Assembly: GCA_964609385.1 (NCBI GenBank)
Contig: CAZSSM010000036.1
Location: 1 to 64,000 of the forward strand
Origin: CAZSSM01 sp964609385
GTDB taxonomy: Bacteria > Planctomycetota > Planctomycetia > Isosphaerales > Isosphaeraceae
Reading direction: 5' to 3'
Length of the DNA: 64,000 nt
The notes under the pieces were generated by a model. It was given only the letters and a program-made list of their open reading frames with translations, ran no database searches and had not been told where the DNA came from. The first letter of the stretch is position 1; the number at the start of each line of letters is the position of its first letter. The position numbers were made by a program, and so were the translations under genes. Positions 9,695 to 19,045 of the stretch are shown here, one piece after another.

Positions 9695-10216
9695 TCAGTC
9701 TCGATCTCTTCGACCATCGACGTCGTTGCAGTCGCCGCGCGTGTCCAAGGCTAGCGAACGTCTCTTGTACGCCCAGGCCCAGTACACGGTTCGTCGCAAC
9801 CGTTTCGTGGGAGATTGGTTCAAGTAAACCGATGAATAGAAAGCTACCGGATTCTGGCCGACGTAGATCGGGCGTCGACGACGCTCGGCCCTCGGGATCC
9901 GAATCGTGAGGAGCGGCTTGGAATCGATCCAATCGACTGTGACGTGATCGTTCGATAGGATATTGAGATTGGTACACGATCGATTATTGAACGAATTCCA
10001 GAAATCCCGCTTGAGTTTGTCCGGGTTGGAGACCCCTTCGACGACGAAGCGACCATCCCGTTGCACGATCCCGAGGACGATCAGGCCGCCATCGGTATTG
10101 GCCATCGCGCTGTAGGTTTCCCAGACCGCTTTTGGGAGTCCCCCTTTGGCAGCCTTGAATTCCCAGTCTTTGTCCTCGCCTGATTCAAGGGCGGTCAGGA
10201 TCGCGACGACGTTCAT
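9695..10216 (-). pseudogene. Truncated AlbA_2 (Schlafen-like) DNA-binding domain gene
   Basis: Residues 1 to about 125 match the AlbA_2/Schlafen-type domain, with WEFKAAKG, the block ETYSAMANTDGGLIVLGI and LTIRIPRAERRRRPIYVG. Family members normally continue into an arginine-rich segment and a C-terminal ATP-binding or winged-helix part. Here the sequence after VGQNPV turns into unrelated residues and stops. The remnant ends 15 bases before the ASPIC lipoprotein start, so the 3' part seems to have been lost or frameshifted. The ATG at 10216 is the natural start. If expressed it would give only the N-terminal domain. Confidence 0.65.
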
Positions 10217-10389
10217 GGACCCTGGCTCCCATTCAGTGGCTCATCCGATCAACAGACGACCCTCTCTTCATTGAAATCCGATGGCGCCGTAATTGGTATC
10301 GAAACAAGCCTATTGCTCGAGTCCAAGCGCCGCGCTAAGCGCGACGCCGGATCAAGCGGCGTGTTGGAATAAGACGACGGGGAGGTTGA

Positions 10390-12639
10390 TCAATCAGCGT
10401 CAGACTCGGACGGGACGTCGTGGCCGAGCTGGAGGATCCAGTCGCGGACGATTCGGGTGGCCGTCGGGTCGACGATGCTGGTGGCTAGGGGCGGCATTTG
10501 GTTCTCGCCTCGACGGCTGATCCGCTGGTAGAGGACCGAGCGGTCGGGATCGCCCGGCGCGATCAGGCGGGCCTCGGCGATCCCCAGCGTGTTGTGCTGC
10601 GGGACAATGTCGACGACACGCATCTTGTCGCGGGGCGTGGGGAAGGTCAGCTCCATCAGGGCGTTGCCACCACCGGCCGAGGCGTGACAGTTGGCGCAGT
10701 TGCTCTGCAGGTAGGAGCGGACGCGGAGTTCCAGGTCGGCCGACTCGTCGCGGGGATCAACCAGGTGATCCATCTCTTCGGGGGACTTGGGCAGGGCCTC
10801 AGCAAACATTCCGATATGTTCCAGGGTCCGGAGCTGGTTGGCGGGTCGACCTCCATGGCCTCGGTAGTCGAACTCGCCGTTGAGCTGCAGCGAGGTCAGG
10901 CCGAGCGTGAAGTTGGCCGCCCGCGAGTGGCAGACCATGCACTCCGCGCGGCTGGGATAGTGCCAGGTCTGCTCGCGGACACCGCTGGGCTCGTCGGGGT
11001 CGTTGACGAGGAAGGTCGTGTCCTTGCCGGCCGACTCGACTAGGACCGCGTCGGTCCGCGCCGCGTTCCACTGATAGGTGTAGCCGACCCACTCGCCTTG
11101 CTCCTGGAGCATGATCCGGGTCTCGATGGGCGCCTCGCCCTGGTCGGCCAGGTCGAGCCGAAACTCCTTGACTAGGACCGAGCCATCGGGGAAGTTCCAG
11201 CCTTGCCACCCCTCGGAGAAGGTGATGGTGCCGTGGTCTGGGATGGCGATGTAGCGCGATTTGATGGCGCCATCGCTCCAGAGCTGCGAGTTGGGCTGAT
11301 AGGGGACCAGACCGGGATGGACCTGACGATCGGCCACCGAGAGATAGAGACCGGTCTGGCTGAGCCGTCTTGGGAAGTGCTGGCTGCGACCGATCCGTTC
11401 CTGCTCGGTCCGCTTGACGAGCCGGTGGAAGGTGCCGGTGGTGTGGTCGATGACGACGAGGTCGCCCTGGCGGGTCTGGCCGAAGCCGGTGATGTTGAAG
11501 GGCGTGTCGGCGATCTCCTCGTGCCAGACCTTCCGGCCGTCGACGACCTTGACGGCCCAGATCTTGCCAGTCGACCAGTCGCCGTAGACGTAGGCGCCTT
11601 CGAGGTCGGGAAGCGTGTCGCCGTGATAGACGAGGCCGCCGGTTAGCGAGCGGGCCTCAGCGTGCGAGTGCTCGACCGTCGGCGGCACGATCGAGGTCGG
11701 CCCCCGCTTGCGCTGGAGCTGGAAGGGTTGCGATCCTTCGGTGATGCTCCAGCCATAGTTGGCTCCCTTCTCGACCAGGATGGCGAACTCGAAGAGGTCT
11801 TGGCCGTTGACGCCGGTCCAGAGCTGGTCGGTCGGGGCGTCGTAGATGAGCCGCCAGGGGTTGCGGAGCCCGTAGGCCCAGGTCTCGGGCCGGACCCCGT
11901 CCTGGCCGACGAACGGGTTGTCCGAGGGCACCGAGTAGGCGCGGCCCGGATCGGGGTGATCGACGTCGATCCGGAGAATCTTGCTGGTCAAGTGGGTCAT
12001 ATCCTGACCACGGAGGTTGGTGTCGGAATCGGATGTCCCGTCTCCGCTGCTGATGAACAGGGTGCCGTCCTTGCCGAAGGCCAGGTCCCCGCCGTTGTGG
12101 CCGTTGGACTCCCACTGAATGATCCGCTTCTCGGTGTGTGGCATGAGCAGGCCGGTCCGACGATCCATGGTGTATCGCGAGACGCGGGTGACGTTGGTGT
12201 CACCGTTCTTGACGTTCATCCCGACGAAGACGTAGCCGTTCTCGAGGTAGTTGGGATGGAAGTCGAGGCCGTAGGCGATTCCCTCCAGGCTAAGCACCGA
12301 CTGCGGGGCGCGGACGTCGGGGTCGTCTGAGATCCGGAGGATCATGGCGGGCGGGGCCCAGGATCCGAAGTGCTGGATGATCAGATAGTCGTTGGTGCCC
12401 GGCTCGGCCTCGAAGGTCAAGGGTTGCTTGATCGTCAGGTGTTCGAAGATCGGCTCGGTCTTGTAGGGCGGGGCCGGTTCGGGGGCGCCGACGACCCGTG
12501 AGGTGGTCCAGGCGACCCGATGATCCAGACCCACGGCTGGTTCGGAGTCTTGGTCAGTGGCCCTGGCGGGACGGACCAGACTCGACGACAGGGCCAGGAT
12601 CCAAAGCAGCGTGATGGTTCCGGTGACGATCCGCTTCAT
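10390..12639 (-). CDS. PQQ-type glucose/sorbosone dehydrogenase fused to CxxCH cytochrome-like region
   Basis: This 749-residue exported protein has a signal peptide (MKRIVTGTITLLWILALSSSL). Roughly residues 60-410 form the six-bladed GSDH propeller, with GLDFHPNYLENGYVFV, NGHNGGDLAFGKDGTLF, AYGLRNPWRL and GANYGWS. The rest is a planctomycete-type extension with CMVCHSR and CANCHAS and the end NQMPPLATSIVD, where Met could be a haem ligand. It probably oxidises a sugar or alcohol in the periplasm and passes electrons to a c-type haem; the substrate is unknown. The frame is open to 12693, but ATG 12639 follows AAGGA with an 8-9-base spacer and begins the signal peptide. Confidence 0.88.
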   Translation of the reverse strand: MKRIVTGTITLLWILALSSSLVRPARATDQDSEPAVGLDHRVAWTTSRVVGAPEPAPPYKTEPIFEHLTIKQPLTFEAEPGTNDYLIIQHFGSWAPPAMILRISDDPDVRAPQSVLSLEGIAYGLDFHPNYLENGYVFVGMNVKNGDTNVTRVSRYTMDRRTGLLMPHTEKRIIQWESNGHNGGDLAFGKDGTLFISSGDGTSDSDTNLRGQDMTHLTSKILRIDVDHPDPGRAYSVPSDNPFVGQDGVRPETWAYGLRNPWRLIYDAPTDQLWTGVNGQDLFEFAILVEKGANYGWSITEGSQPFQLQRKRGPTSIVPPTVEHSHAEARSLTGGLVYHGDTLPDLEGAYVYGDWSTGKIWAVKVVDGRKVWHEEIADTPFNITGFGQTRQGDLVVIDHTTGTFHRLVKRTEQERIGRSQHFPRRLSQTGLYLSVADRQVHPGLVPYQPNSQLWSDGAIKSRYIAIPDHGTITFSEGWQGWNFPDGSVLVKEFRLDLADQGEAPIETRIMLQEQGEWVGYTYQWNAARTDAVLVESAGKDTTFLVNDPDEPSGVREQTWHYPSRAECMVCHSRAANFTLGLTSLQLNGEFDYRGHGGRPANQLRTLEHIGMFAEALPKSPEEMDHLVDPRDESADLELRVRSYLQSNCANCHASAGGGNALMELTFPTPRDKMRVVDIVPQHNTLGIAEARLIAPGDPDRSVLYQRISRRGENQMPPLATSIVDPTATRIVRDWILQLGHDVPSESDAD

Positions 12640-13139
12640 GGGCAATTCCTTTGGCCAACGACGGAGGAAGGGCCTCGACTCGATCTCAATCATGGCGATG
12701 TGTCGGGCCGAGATGAGATGCCCTGAGAAGGCTGGGGCTCAGATGGAGACGAGACGGCCGGGATGGGCGGGAGAGGACCTCGGAATCGAGGGCGCCGTGG
12801 ATTTCACAATATTCTAGCAAAAATGAAACTCGGTCCAGAAGGGCACATTCCTTAGGAAGTCGGCGGGTTGGGATCGGGAAGATCACCCGAGTCTTGCAGG
12901 ACACCGCCGGATCGCACGGCCTGGTGAGGCGACGTCGCGGGCCGTTCGCCAATGTCTCGACGCCCGATGACGTCCGATCCGTCCGCGGGTTCGGCGACAG
13001 AGAAGTAGCTTGGGGTCCGACCCGCGTCCATTCACCTGGGGCGGCGCGGCACTTGCTCGGCGAGATCTCTGAACCGGTATGAGACCGGGTCGTGGAACCG
13101 AAGAATATCGCAACCTATGAGACGTGTCGGAGCGATGCG
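12640..13139. other. Divergent intergenic region
   Basis: These 500 bases separate the minus-strand dehydrogenase and the plus-strand DUF2945-DUF3140 gene. They must hold both promoters. Open frames here are short, arginine-rich and unconvincing. I see no repeat. Confidence 0.4.
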
Positions 13140-13688
13140 ATGAGCGATCTACCGAAGCGGGGCGACGAGGTCGCCTGGAATTCCGGATCGGGTGAAGCTG
13201 TCGGCAAGGTGGTCAAGCGGATCCAGGGCGAGGCGACTGTCGACGGGCGTGAGGTCCACGCCAGCAAGGACGACCCGAGGATCCTGGTCAAGAACCTCAA
13301 CACGGGCAACCTGACGGTGCGTCGGCCCGAGGCATTACACGAGCCGGGCGAACGCGACGATCATCCCGAAGACGGGGACAGCACCGTCACTGAGTTCCGC
13401 GAGCTGGTCAATATGGACGCTGACGAGTTGACCGACTGGCTCGAAACCGAGCAGTCGCGTCGGGTTGGCCAGGATGACGGCGGCGAATCGGTCGGCCACC
13501 GGATGGGGCGGCGAATCGTCGAGATCCTCAACACGGACAGCTCGCAGTACCGGCCCGGCGACTTCGAGGCCATGCGCAAGGTCAACGGCTATATCAAGCG
13601 GCACCTCAAGCAGCGTCCCTCGGGTGATCCGACCAACACGCGTTGGCGGTACTCGCTGAAGAACTGGGGGCACGAGCCCTGCCGTTGA
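13140..13688 (+). CDS. DUF2945 (HVA1/TUDOR-like) and DUF3140 fusion protein
   Basis: This 182-residue soluble protein joins two small domains. Residues about 4-62 match DUF2945, the hypervirulence-associated TUDOR-like domain (KRGDEVAWNSGSGEAVGKVVK, DDPRILVKNLNTG). Residues about 77-180 match DUF3140 (FRELVNM, WLETEQSRRVGQ, HRMGRRIVEIL, RHLKQRPSG, TRWRYSLKNWGHEP). Upstream codons are open from 13092, but ATG 13140 follows GGAG with an 8-base spacer. Both families are often seen as separate neighbouring genes near stress-response functions. The SDR gene next door resembles general-stress dehydrogenases, which fits an osmotic or oxidative stress setting. The molecular function is unknown. Confidence 0.85.
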   Translation: MSDLPKRGDEVAWNSGSGEAVGKVVKRIQGEATVDGREVHASKDDPRILVKNLNTGNLTVRRPEALHEPGERDDHPEDGDSTVTEFRELVNMDADELTDWLETEQSRRVGQDDGGESVGHRMGRRIVEILNTDSSQYRPGDFEAMRKVNGYIKRHLKQRPSGDPTNTRWRYSLKNWGHEPCR

Positions 13689-13797
13689 TCGGAGCCGGAT
13701 CGATCCGGTTCGGATCGGACCAGGAAGGGATCTCAGGAACGTCTCGAGTTCTCGGGGAGACGTCAACACTTTTGTTTCTTGATGAGGAGCTACAACG

Positions 13798-14664
13798 ATG
13801 GGTAACACCCCCGCGCCGCCGTTCGAAAAACAGACACAGGCACGTCCCGGCCTTGACACCGAGATGACCCCGGTCCCGCAGATCGAGGACCCCAACTACA
13901 AGCCCTCGGGCAAGCTGGCCGGCAAGGCGGCCTTGATCACCGGGGGCGACTCGGGGATCGGGGCGGCTGTGGCCGTGCTCTTTGCCCGCGAGGGCGCCGA
14001 CGTGGCCATCGCCTATCTGCCCGAGGAGCGGTCCGACGCCGACCGCGTCCTGGGCCGGATCTCCGAGCTGGGACGCCGGGGGCTCGGCGTGGCCGGCGAC
14101 ATCCAGGACTCGGCCTTCTGCGACCACCTGGTCGAGCGGACCGTCGAGACCTTCGGCCGGCTCGACGTGTTGGTCAACAACGCCGCCTACATGCAGATCC
14201 GAGAGTCCCTGGAGGAGATCACCGACGAGGACCTGGACCGGGTCTTCCGGACCAACATCTACGCCTACTTCTACATGGCGCGCGCCGCGCTTCGGCACAT
14301 GAAGTCCGGATCGACGATCATCAACACCGGCTCGGTGGCCGGCCAGGAGGGCGTCAGCTCGATCCTGGATTACGCCTCGACCAAGGCGGCCATCCACGCC
14401 TTCACCAAGGGGTTGGCCGGGCTGCTGATCGACCGTCAGATCCGGGTCAACTGCGTGGCGCCGGGGCCGGTCTGGACCCCACTGAACGCCTCGGCCCGGC
14501 CGCCCGAGCAGATGGCCGAGTACGGCTCGCAGGTCCCCATGGGCCGGCCCGGCCAGCCCTACGAGATGGCCCCGGCCTACGTCTTCTTCGCCTCCAACCC
14601 CGACAGCTCCTATATCAGCGGCGAGGTCCTCTCGCTCTTCGGCGGCAAGACCCAGAACGGCTGA
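13798..14664 (+). CDS. SDR family NAD(P)-dependent oxidoreductase (general stress / glucose dehydrogenase-like)
   Basis: This 288-residue classical short-chain dehydrogenase has a TGGDSGIG nucleotide-binding loop at about residues 48-55, VNNAA, a catalytic Ser in NTGSVAG, and Tyr/Lys in DYASTKAA. The N-terminal extension with PxPxFEKQ and PNYKPSGKLAGK is characteristic of the YdaD/YhdF/GSP39-like subgroup linked to general stress. The C-terminal SYISGEVLSLFGG is also typical. The ATG at 13798 has GAGGAG 8 bases upstream. The substrate is unknown, probably a sugar alcohol or aldehyde. Confidence 0.92.
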   Translation: MGNTPAPPFEKQTQARPGLDTEMTPVPQIEDPNYKPSGKLAGKAALITGGDSGIGAAVAVLFAREGADVAIAYLPEERSDADRVLGRISELGRRGLGVAGDIQDSAFCDHLVERTVETFGRLDVLVNNAAYMQIRESLEEITDEDLDRVFRTNIYAYFYMARAALRHMKSGSTIINTGSVAGQEGVSSILDYASTKAAIHAFTKGLAGLLIDRQIRVNCVAPGPVWTPLNASARPPEQMAEYGSQVPMGRPGQPYEMAPAYVFFASNPDSSYISGEVLSLFGGKTQNG

Positions 14665-14791
14665 CGGCGGCGGGGGCCGACCAGGCGCGGGCGGTCCACC
14701 AAGCGGGGACGCGGGGCAACGGGCTCGTGACCGCTCGTCCGGGCCGATATGATGGGGACCAATCTCACCCTTTGAGCCCCGCGAGTCGTCG

Positions 14792-15550
14792 ATGATCCCG
14801 CTGTTCGACACGATCCCGAGCCGGAACCCGCCGCTGGTCACCTACGGGCTGATCGCGCTGAACGCACTGGTCTTCTTCGTCGAGGTCCAGCTCCCGGCCG
14901 ATCGCCTGGAGGGGCTGTTCTACCTCTTCGGGGTCGTGCCGGCGCGGTTCACCGACCCGGAGGTGCGCGACCTCTTCCCGGTCGACCATCCGGCCCAGAA
15001 CCTCTGGCCGCTGCTGACGACGATGTTCCTGCATGGCGGCTGGCTGCACCTGATCGGGAACATGTGGACGCTCTGGATCTTCGGCGACAACGTCGAGGAC
15101 CGGATGGGCCCCTGGCGCTATCTGGGTTTCTACCTATTGGGGGGCCTGGCTGCCTCGGCGGTGCACATCCTTTCTGACCCTGATTCGATCATGCCGGCGG
15201 TAGGCGCCTCGGGGGCGATCGCGGCAGTCCTGGGCGCCTATATGGTGATGTATCCCGAGTCGCGGGTCGTGATCCTGGTGCCGATCCTGTTCATCCCGCT
15301 GTTCTTCGCCGTGCCGGCGGTCTTCTACCTGCTGATCTGGATCGGCACGCAGGTGCTCAGCGGGACGCTCGCCCTGGCCGCGCCGACGCAGGTCAACGAG
15401 TCGGTTGCCTGGTGGGCGCACATCGGCGGGTTCCTCTTCGGCGTGTTGGCCCATCGTCTCTTCCTCCGCCATCCGTACCGTCAGCGGCCTCGACGGTTGA
15501 TGTATCGCGACGTCTCGGCCCGCGAATACCCTTGGAGTCGCCTCCGATGA
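14792..15550 (+). CDS. Rhomboid family intramembrane serine protease
   Basis: This 252-residue polytopic membrane protein has the rhomboid signatures: HLIGNMWTLWIFGD with Asn at about 90, VGASGAIAAVLGAY with catalytic Ser at about 140, and a C-terminal AHIGGFLFG with catalytic His near 209. It would cleave helices within the membrane. The stop overlaps the start of the next gene in ATGA, which implies translational coupling with a membrane-bound Clp-fold protease. Together the two genes look like a small proteolysis operon. The natural substrate is unknown. Confidence 0.95.
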   Translation: MIPLFDTIPSRNPPLVTYGLIALNALVFFVEVQLPADRLEGLFYLFGVVPARFTDPEVRDLFPVDHPAQNLWPLLTTMFLHGGWLHLIGNMWTLWIFGDNVEDRMGPWRYLGFYLLGGLAASAVHILSDPDSIMPAVGASGAIAAVLGAYMVMYPESRVVILVPILFIPLFFAVPAVFYLLIWIGTQVLSGTLALAAPTQVNESVAWWAHIGGFLFGVLAHRLFLRHPYRQRPRRLMYRDVSAREYPWSRLR

Positions 15551-16584
15551 CTCGATTGGTCCGGCTCGTCGCCGCCCTACTCCTGGTGGGACACGCCGTC
15601 GACCCTGGGATTGTCCATGCCCAGGAGGGGCGTCAGACCCCCGACGAACTTCTCGAGGCGAACGGGGATGGCGACGTCACGACCACGGCTCCCGAGCCGT
15701 CGGCCGAACGTGGTCCCGAGTCCCGTCGGGGCCTGGTCGATTTCCAAGGGACGCGGTGGTCGTTCTCGGCTGGCGACCTGTTCTGGCTGTTCCTGATCGT
15801 CATCGCCTTGCAGCCCTTGATCTCGAGACGGCTGCTCGACGCGGCCCGTCAGCGCTGCCTGGAGCGGATCGAGGCGGCCCGGAAGTCGCGGGTCATCACG
15901 CTGGTCCATCGCCAGGAGACGATGAGCCTGCTCGGCTTTCCTCTGCTGCGTTATATCGATATCGAGGACGGCGAGCAGGTCGTTCGCGCCATCCACACCA
16001 CCGAACCCGACGAGCCGATCGATCTGGTCCTGCACACGCCCGGCGGTCTGGTCCTGGCCTCCTTACAGATCGCCCTGGCCCTGCATCGGCACAAGGGGCG
16101 TGTGACCGTCTTCGTGCCCCACTACGCGATGTCCGGCGGCACTCTGATCGCCCTGGCCGCCGACGAGATTGTCCTGGCGCCCCACGCCGTGCTCGGACCG
16201 GTCGACCCCCAACTGGGACGCCACCCGGCCGCCTCCGTCCTACGCGTGCTCCGCGAGAAGCCCCTCGAGAAGATCGACGACGAGACGATCATCCTGGCCG
16301 ACCAGGCCGAGAAGGCCATCGCCGAGGTCCGTCAGGCCGTCGTCGACCTGCTCGCCGACACCTACCCCACCGAGAAGGCCGAGGCGATCGCTGACGCCCT
16401 GGCCACCGGACGCTACCCCCATGACTACCCGATCACCCTCGAGGTCGCCGGCGCGCTCGGCTTGCCCGTCCGCGATGACCTCCCTGAGGAGATCTACCAT
16501 CTCTTGCAACTCTTCCCACAGCCAGTCCGTCGACGGCCGGCCGTGGAGTACCTCGACGGCCACCGTCCAAACGCCAAGCCCTGA
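15547..16584 (+). CDS. SDH/Clp-fold (SppA-like) serine protease, membrane-associated
   Basis: This 345-residue protein starts at ATG 15547, which overlaps the rhomboid stop by 4 bases; upstream codons in the frame are an extension. An N-terminal signal-like helix (LVRLVAALLLVGHAV) is followed by a low-complexity linker and a membrane helix (about residues 75-95, LFWLFLIVIALQPLI). The catalytic domain has PIDLVLHTPGGLVLAS and HYAMSGGTLIALAADEIV, where Ser in MSGG is the likely nucleophile, then LGPVDPQLG. This pattern belongs to the serine dehydrogenase proteinase family (PF01972), related to SppA and ClpP. Coupling to rhomboid suggests further breakdown of membrane-released peptides, which is an inference. 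Confidence 0.88.
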   Translation: MTRLVRLVAALLLVGHAVDPGIVHAQEGRQTPDELLEANGDGDVTTTAPEPSAERGPESRRGLVDFQGTRWSFSAGDLFWLFLIVIALQPLISRRLLDAARQRCLERIEAARKSRVITLVHRQETMSLLGFPLLRYIDIEDGEQVVRAIHTTEPDEPIDLVLHTPGGLVLASLQIALALHRHKGRVTVFVPHYAMSGGTLIALAADEIVLAPHAVLGPVDPQLGRHPAASVLRVLREKPLEKIDDETIILADQAEKAIAEVRQAVVDLLADTYPTEKAEAIADALATGRYPHDYPITLEVAGALGLPVRDDLPEEIYHLLQLFPQPVRRRPAVEYLDGHRPNAKP

Positions 16585-16594
16585 GGGCACCTGA

Positions 16595-16637
16595 GCTGAG
16601 TTGGGTCGAGCCACCTCGTGGCGAGACTCGACTCAGC
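16595..16637 (+). terminator. Branched hairpin after the protease operon
   Basis: GCTGAGT and TCGAG pair with CTCGACTCAGC (16627-16637), leaving a 4-base bulge. They enclose a second small hairpin, GCCAC/GTGGC at 16610-16622. It begins 10 bases after the stop at 16584 and is a plausible terminator, although no T-run follows. The remaining sequence to 16876 contains no gene I can support. Confidence 0.55.
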
Positions 16638-16876
16638 GATATGCCTTGATGATGGCACGGATCGGCCTTTGTTCATCTTGCGATGGTGCAGGGGCTTCGG
16701 AAATCGTCGAGGATCTTCAAAGAATCACAGGGTCGGGACGAACTCACCTGAGATGGAGGGGTCCTTGCTGTCGGGGGAGACCACCTCCTCCACCCGTTGG
16801 ATGACGAAACCGGAGACCCCGACTCGGGGTATCCGATCGCGAGGCGCAGTTCCACGATCCTGGGAGGTCCGAGCGG

Positions 16877-18250
16877 ATGAGTCGGGAATCAGACCCCACG
16901 ACGGCGTCGATGCGGTACCACGCCTTCGACGCGCTCCGCGCGGTCATGATGCTGCTGGGCGTCGTGATCCACGCCAGTCAGTACTACATGACGCTCAGTC
17001 TCATGGGCGGGTTCCGGTTCCAGGACCGCTATCCGACACCGGCATGCGACGCGATCTTGTTCGGGATCCACACGTTCCGGATGCAGGTCTTCTTCGTCAT
17101 GGCGGGGTTCTTCACGGCCCTCTTATACGAGCGTCGAGGCCCCAAGGCGATGATGAGCAACCGGCTCCGGCGGGTCGGCCTGCCGATGCTCCTGAGCTGG
17201 CCGATCCTGTACCCGTTGACGATCTCGGCGGTCCTCTACGGCTGCGCGATGAGCGAGGGGGTTCCGCCCTGGGAGGCCCTGATCGCCTGGTGGACGACCG
17301 GCGACATGATCTGGATCCCCGACTGGAACCGATGGTTCAACGTGTTGTTCATCACACCGTTGCACCTCTGGTTCCTTTATGCCTTGCTCTGGTTCTACCT
17401 GCTGGCCTTTGGGGTCCGGTTCCTCTGGAGGCTCAAGGGTGACGCGTTGGGCCGCTCGATGGACCGGCTCTATCGGAACTTGATGGACTCGGGCCTGTTG
17501 CTGCCCTCGGCGATCGCCATGACGTTGCCGACGCTCTTGCTGACGCCGATCGGCATGGCCGCGCAGGAGTTCCCCGCCTTCATCCCGAACCCCTTGGTGA
17601 TGCTTTGCTATGGGCCATACTTCGCCTTCGGCTGGATGACTTATCGCCACCGCGACCTCCTACCGCGCTTCGCCCGACGTCCCTGGCTCTGCCTGGCCGC
17701 GACCGTCCCGCTCCTATCCATCTTCTTGAGCCGACTCGACGCCTGGATCCTGCCCATCGACGTCAGTCCGGGCGTGCCGGCCTGGCTGCCGGAATCGCTC
17801 GAGAGGCTCAACGGCCTCGGCATCCTCATGATCAAGCTGGGGGTCGCCACGATCAGCACCGCGGTCGCGTGGCTCAGCGTCTTCGGGTTCCTCGGCCTGT
17901 TCCTCCGCCACGGTGATCGGCCCAATCCTCTGGTGCGCTACCTATCCGACTCAGCTTACTTTGTCTATTTGGCTCACTTGCCGCTGGTCTACTGGATGCA
18001 GGTGGCGATGTATGACCTGCCGATGCCGGGTCTGGTCAAGGCGAGCCTCGTGCTGGTCGTCGCCTCGACGCTCCTGCTGATCGCCTACGACCTGCTGGTC
18101 CGCCCCACGATCATCGGCCAATTGCTCAACGGTCGTCGATACCCCTCGGTCCTGCTGGGGATGACCCGGACCTCGCCCTCGACCACCGGAACCGGTAAGC
18201 CGCAACCCAAGGCGAACGAGCGGGAGCCCGCGGCCGTCATGCAGGGGTGA
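16877..18250 (+). CDS. Acyltransferase family 3 integral membrane protein
   Basis: This 457-residue polytopic protein opens with YHAFDALRAVMMLLGVVIHAS, which contains the R-x10-H pattern of acyltransferase family 3 (PF01757, OpgC/NodX-like). FFVMAGFFTALLY follows and there are about ten hydrophobic helices. Near the C-terminus YLSDSAYFVYLAHLPLVYWMQ is also typical. Such proteins move acyl groups onto extracytoplasmic sugars, for example glucans or O-antigen. The acceptor here cannot be named. The gene stands alone between a terminator-like hairpin and a convergent PDZ gene. Confidence 0.9.
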   Translation: MSRESDPTTASMRYHAFDALRAVMMLLGVVIHASQYYMTLSLMGGFRFQDRYPTPACDAILFGIHTFRMQVFFVMAGFFTALLYERRGPKAMMSNRLRRVGLPMLLSWPILYPLTISAVLYGCAMSEGVPPWEALIAWWTTGDMIWIPDWNRWFNVLFITPLHLWFLYALLWFYLLAFGVRFLWRLKGDALGRSMDRLYRNLMDSGLLLPSAIAMTLPTLLLTPIGMAAQEFPAFIPNPLVMLCYGPYFAFGWMTYRHRDLLPRFARRPWLCLAATVPLLSIFLSRLDAWILPIDVSPGVPAWLPESLERLNGLGILMIKLGVATISTAVAWLSVFGFLGLFLRHGDRPNPLVRYLSDSAYFVYLAHLPLVYWMQVAMYDLPMPGLVKASLVLVVASTLLLIAYDLLVRPTIIGQLLNGRRYPSVLLGMTRTSPSTTGTGKPQPKANEREPAAVMQG

Positions 18251-18328
18251 TCGGGCTTTCGGCGATCGGAGGAGCCAGCGATGACCCTTTTTTGTTGAGG
18301 GCTCGCTCGTCCCAGGTGTTGATCTGGA

Positions 18329-19045
18329 TCAGACTTTGAAGTTGCTGCGGAACCGCTGGACGAGCTGGACGCGGTCCAGATCGATGGCGGCGTACAGGTC
18401 GAGCCAGTCCTTGAGTTCCTTGTCGCTGGGCGGGCGCTTGAGCAGGTCCTCGAACAAGGCGGTGACGAACAGATAGGGGCGATCCCCAGCGTGCTTGTAG
18501 TACTCCTCGCTGCTGAGGATCTGGTTCTGGATGGTTCGGAGCGTGGTCCCCTGCGCCAGCTCGCGTTGATACCGGAGCCGCTCGGCAGGTTTCAGCGGGC
18601 GGCCCAGGTAGCTCCGAAACCAGCCCTCGATGGTGTCGATCCCAGGGTTGGTCGGTCGGTTGCCCGATCCGCCCTGAGTGCGCTGGACCGTCGCGTTGAG
18701 CAGCTTGAGGTCGTTGCGGTCCTGAATCAGGAGCAGGGCACGCCCGCTACGCTCGACGCTCCGGGTGATTATCTGGTCGGCGTCGACGATCCGCCCACCG
18801 ACCCGACCGACCTGCTGGCCATCGACGGTGACGATGAGGTCGCCGACTTCGACGCCGAGGGCCTGGGCCGGCGAGTTCCGCTCCACACGCGTCACCCGGA
18901 CGCCCGTCTCGGTGTTCTGCAACCGCGCTCCGAACGACCAGCTCGGGCGGAACCGTTCCTGAGGACGCTGGGCCGAGGCGGACATGGCCACGAGGGCCGA
19001 TCCGAGCACCACGACGATCAAGAGCATGCTTCGATGACGGATCAT
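18329..19045 (-). CDS. Secreted PDZ-domain protein with DUF4214-like C-terminus
   Basis: This 238-residue protein has a signal peptide (MIRHRSMLLIVVVLGSALVAMSASAQ). A PDZ domain at about residues 40-110 carries GVRVTRVERNSPAQALGVEVGDLIVTVDG. The C-terminal region resembles DUF4214-type helical repeats (WFRSYLGRPLKPAERLRY, ILSSEEYY, LFEDLLKRPPSDKEL). The frame is open to 19099, but ATG 19045 has GAGG 9 bases upstream and starts the signal peptide. No protease domain is present, so it is probably a periplasmic peptide-binding adaptor. It converges with the acyltransferase gene. Confidence 0.8.
   Translation of the reverse strand: MIRHRSMLLIVVVLGSALVAMSASAQRPQERFRPSWSFGARLQNTETGVRVTRVERNSPAQALGVEVGDLIVTVDGQQVGRVGGRIVDADQIITRSVERSGRALLLIQDRNDLKLLNATVQRTQGGSGNRPTNPGIDTIEGWFRSYLGRPLKPAERLRYQRELAQGTTLRTIQNQILSSEEYYKHAGDRPYLFVTALFEDLLKRPPSDKELKDWLDLYAAIDLDRVQLVQRFRSNFKV

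Noticed and set aside
13606..14841. 411-codon minus-strand frame
   Set aside because: Antisense to the SDR gene, which has clear catalytic motifs.
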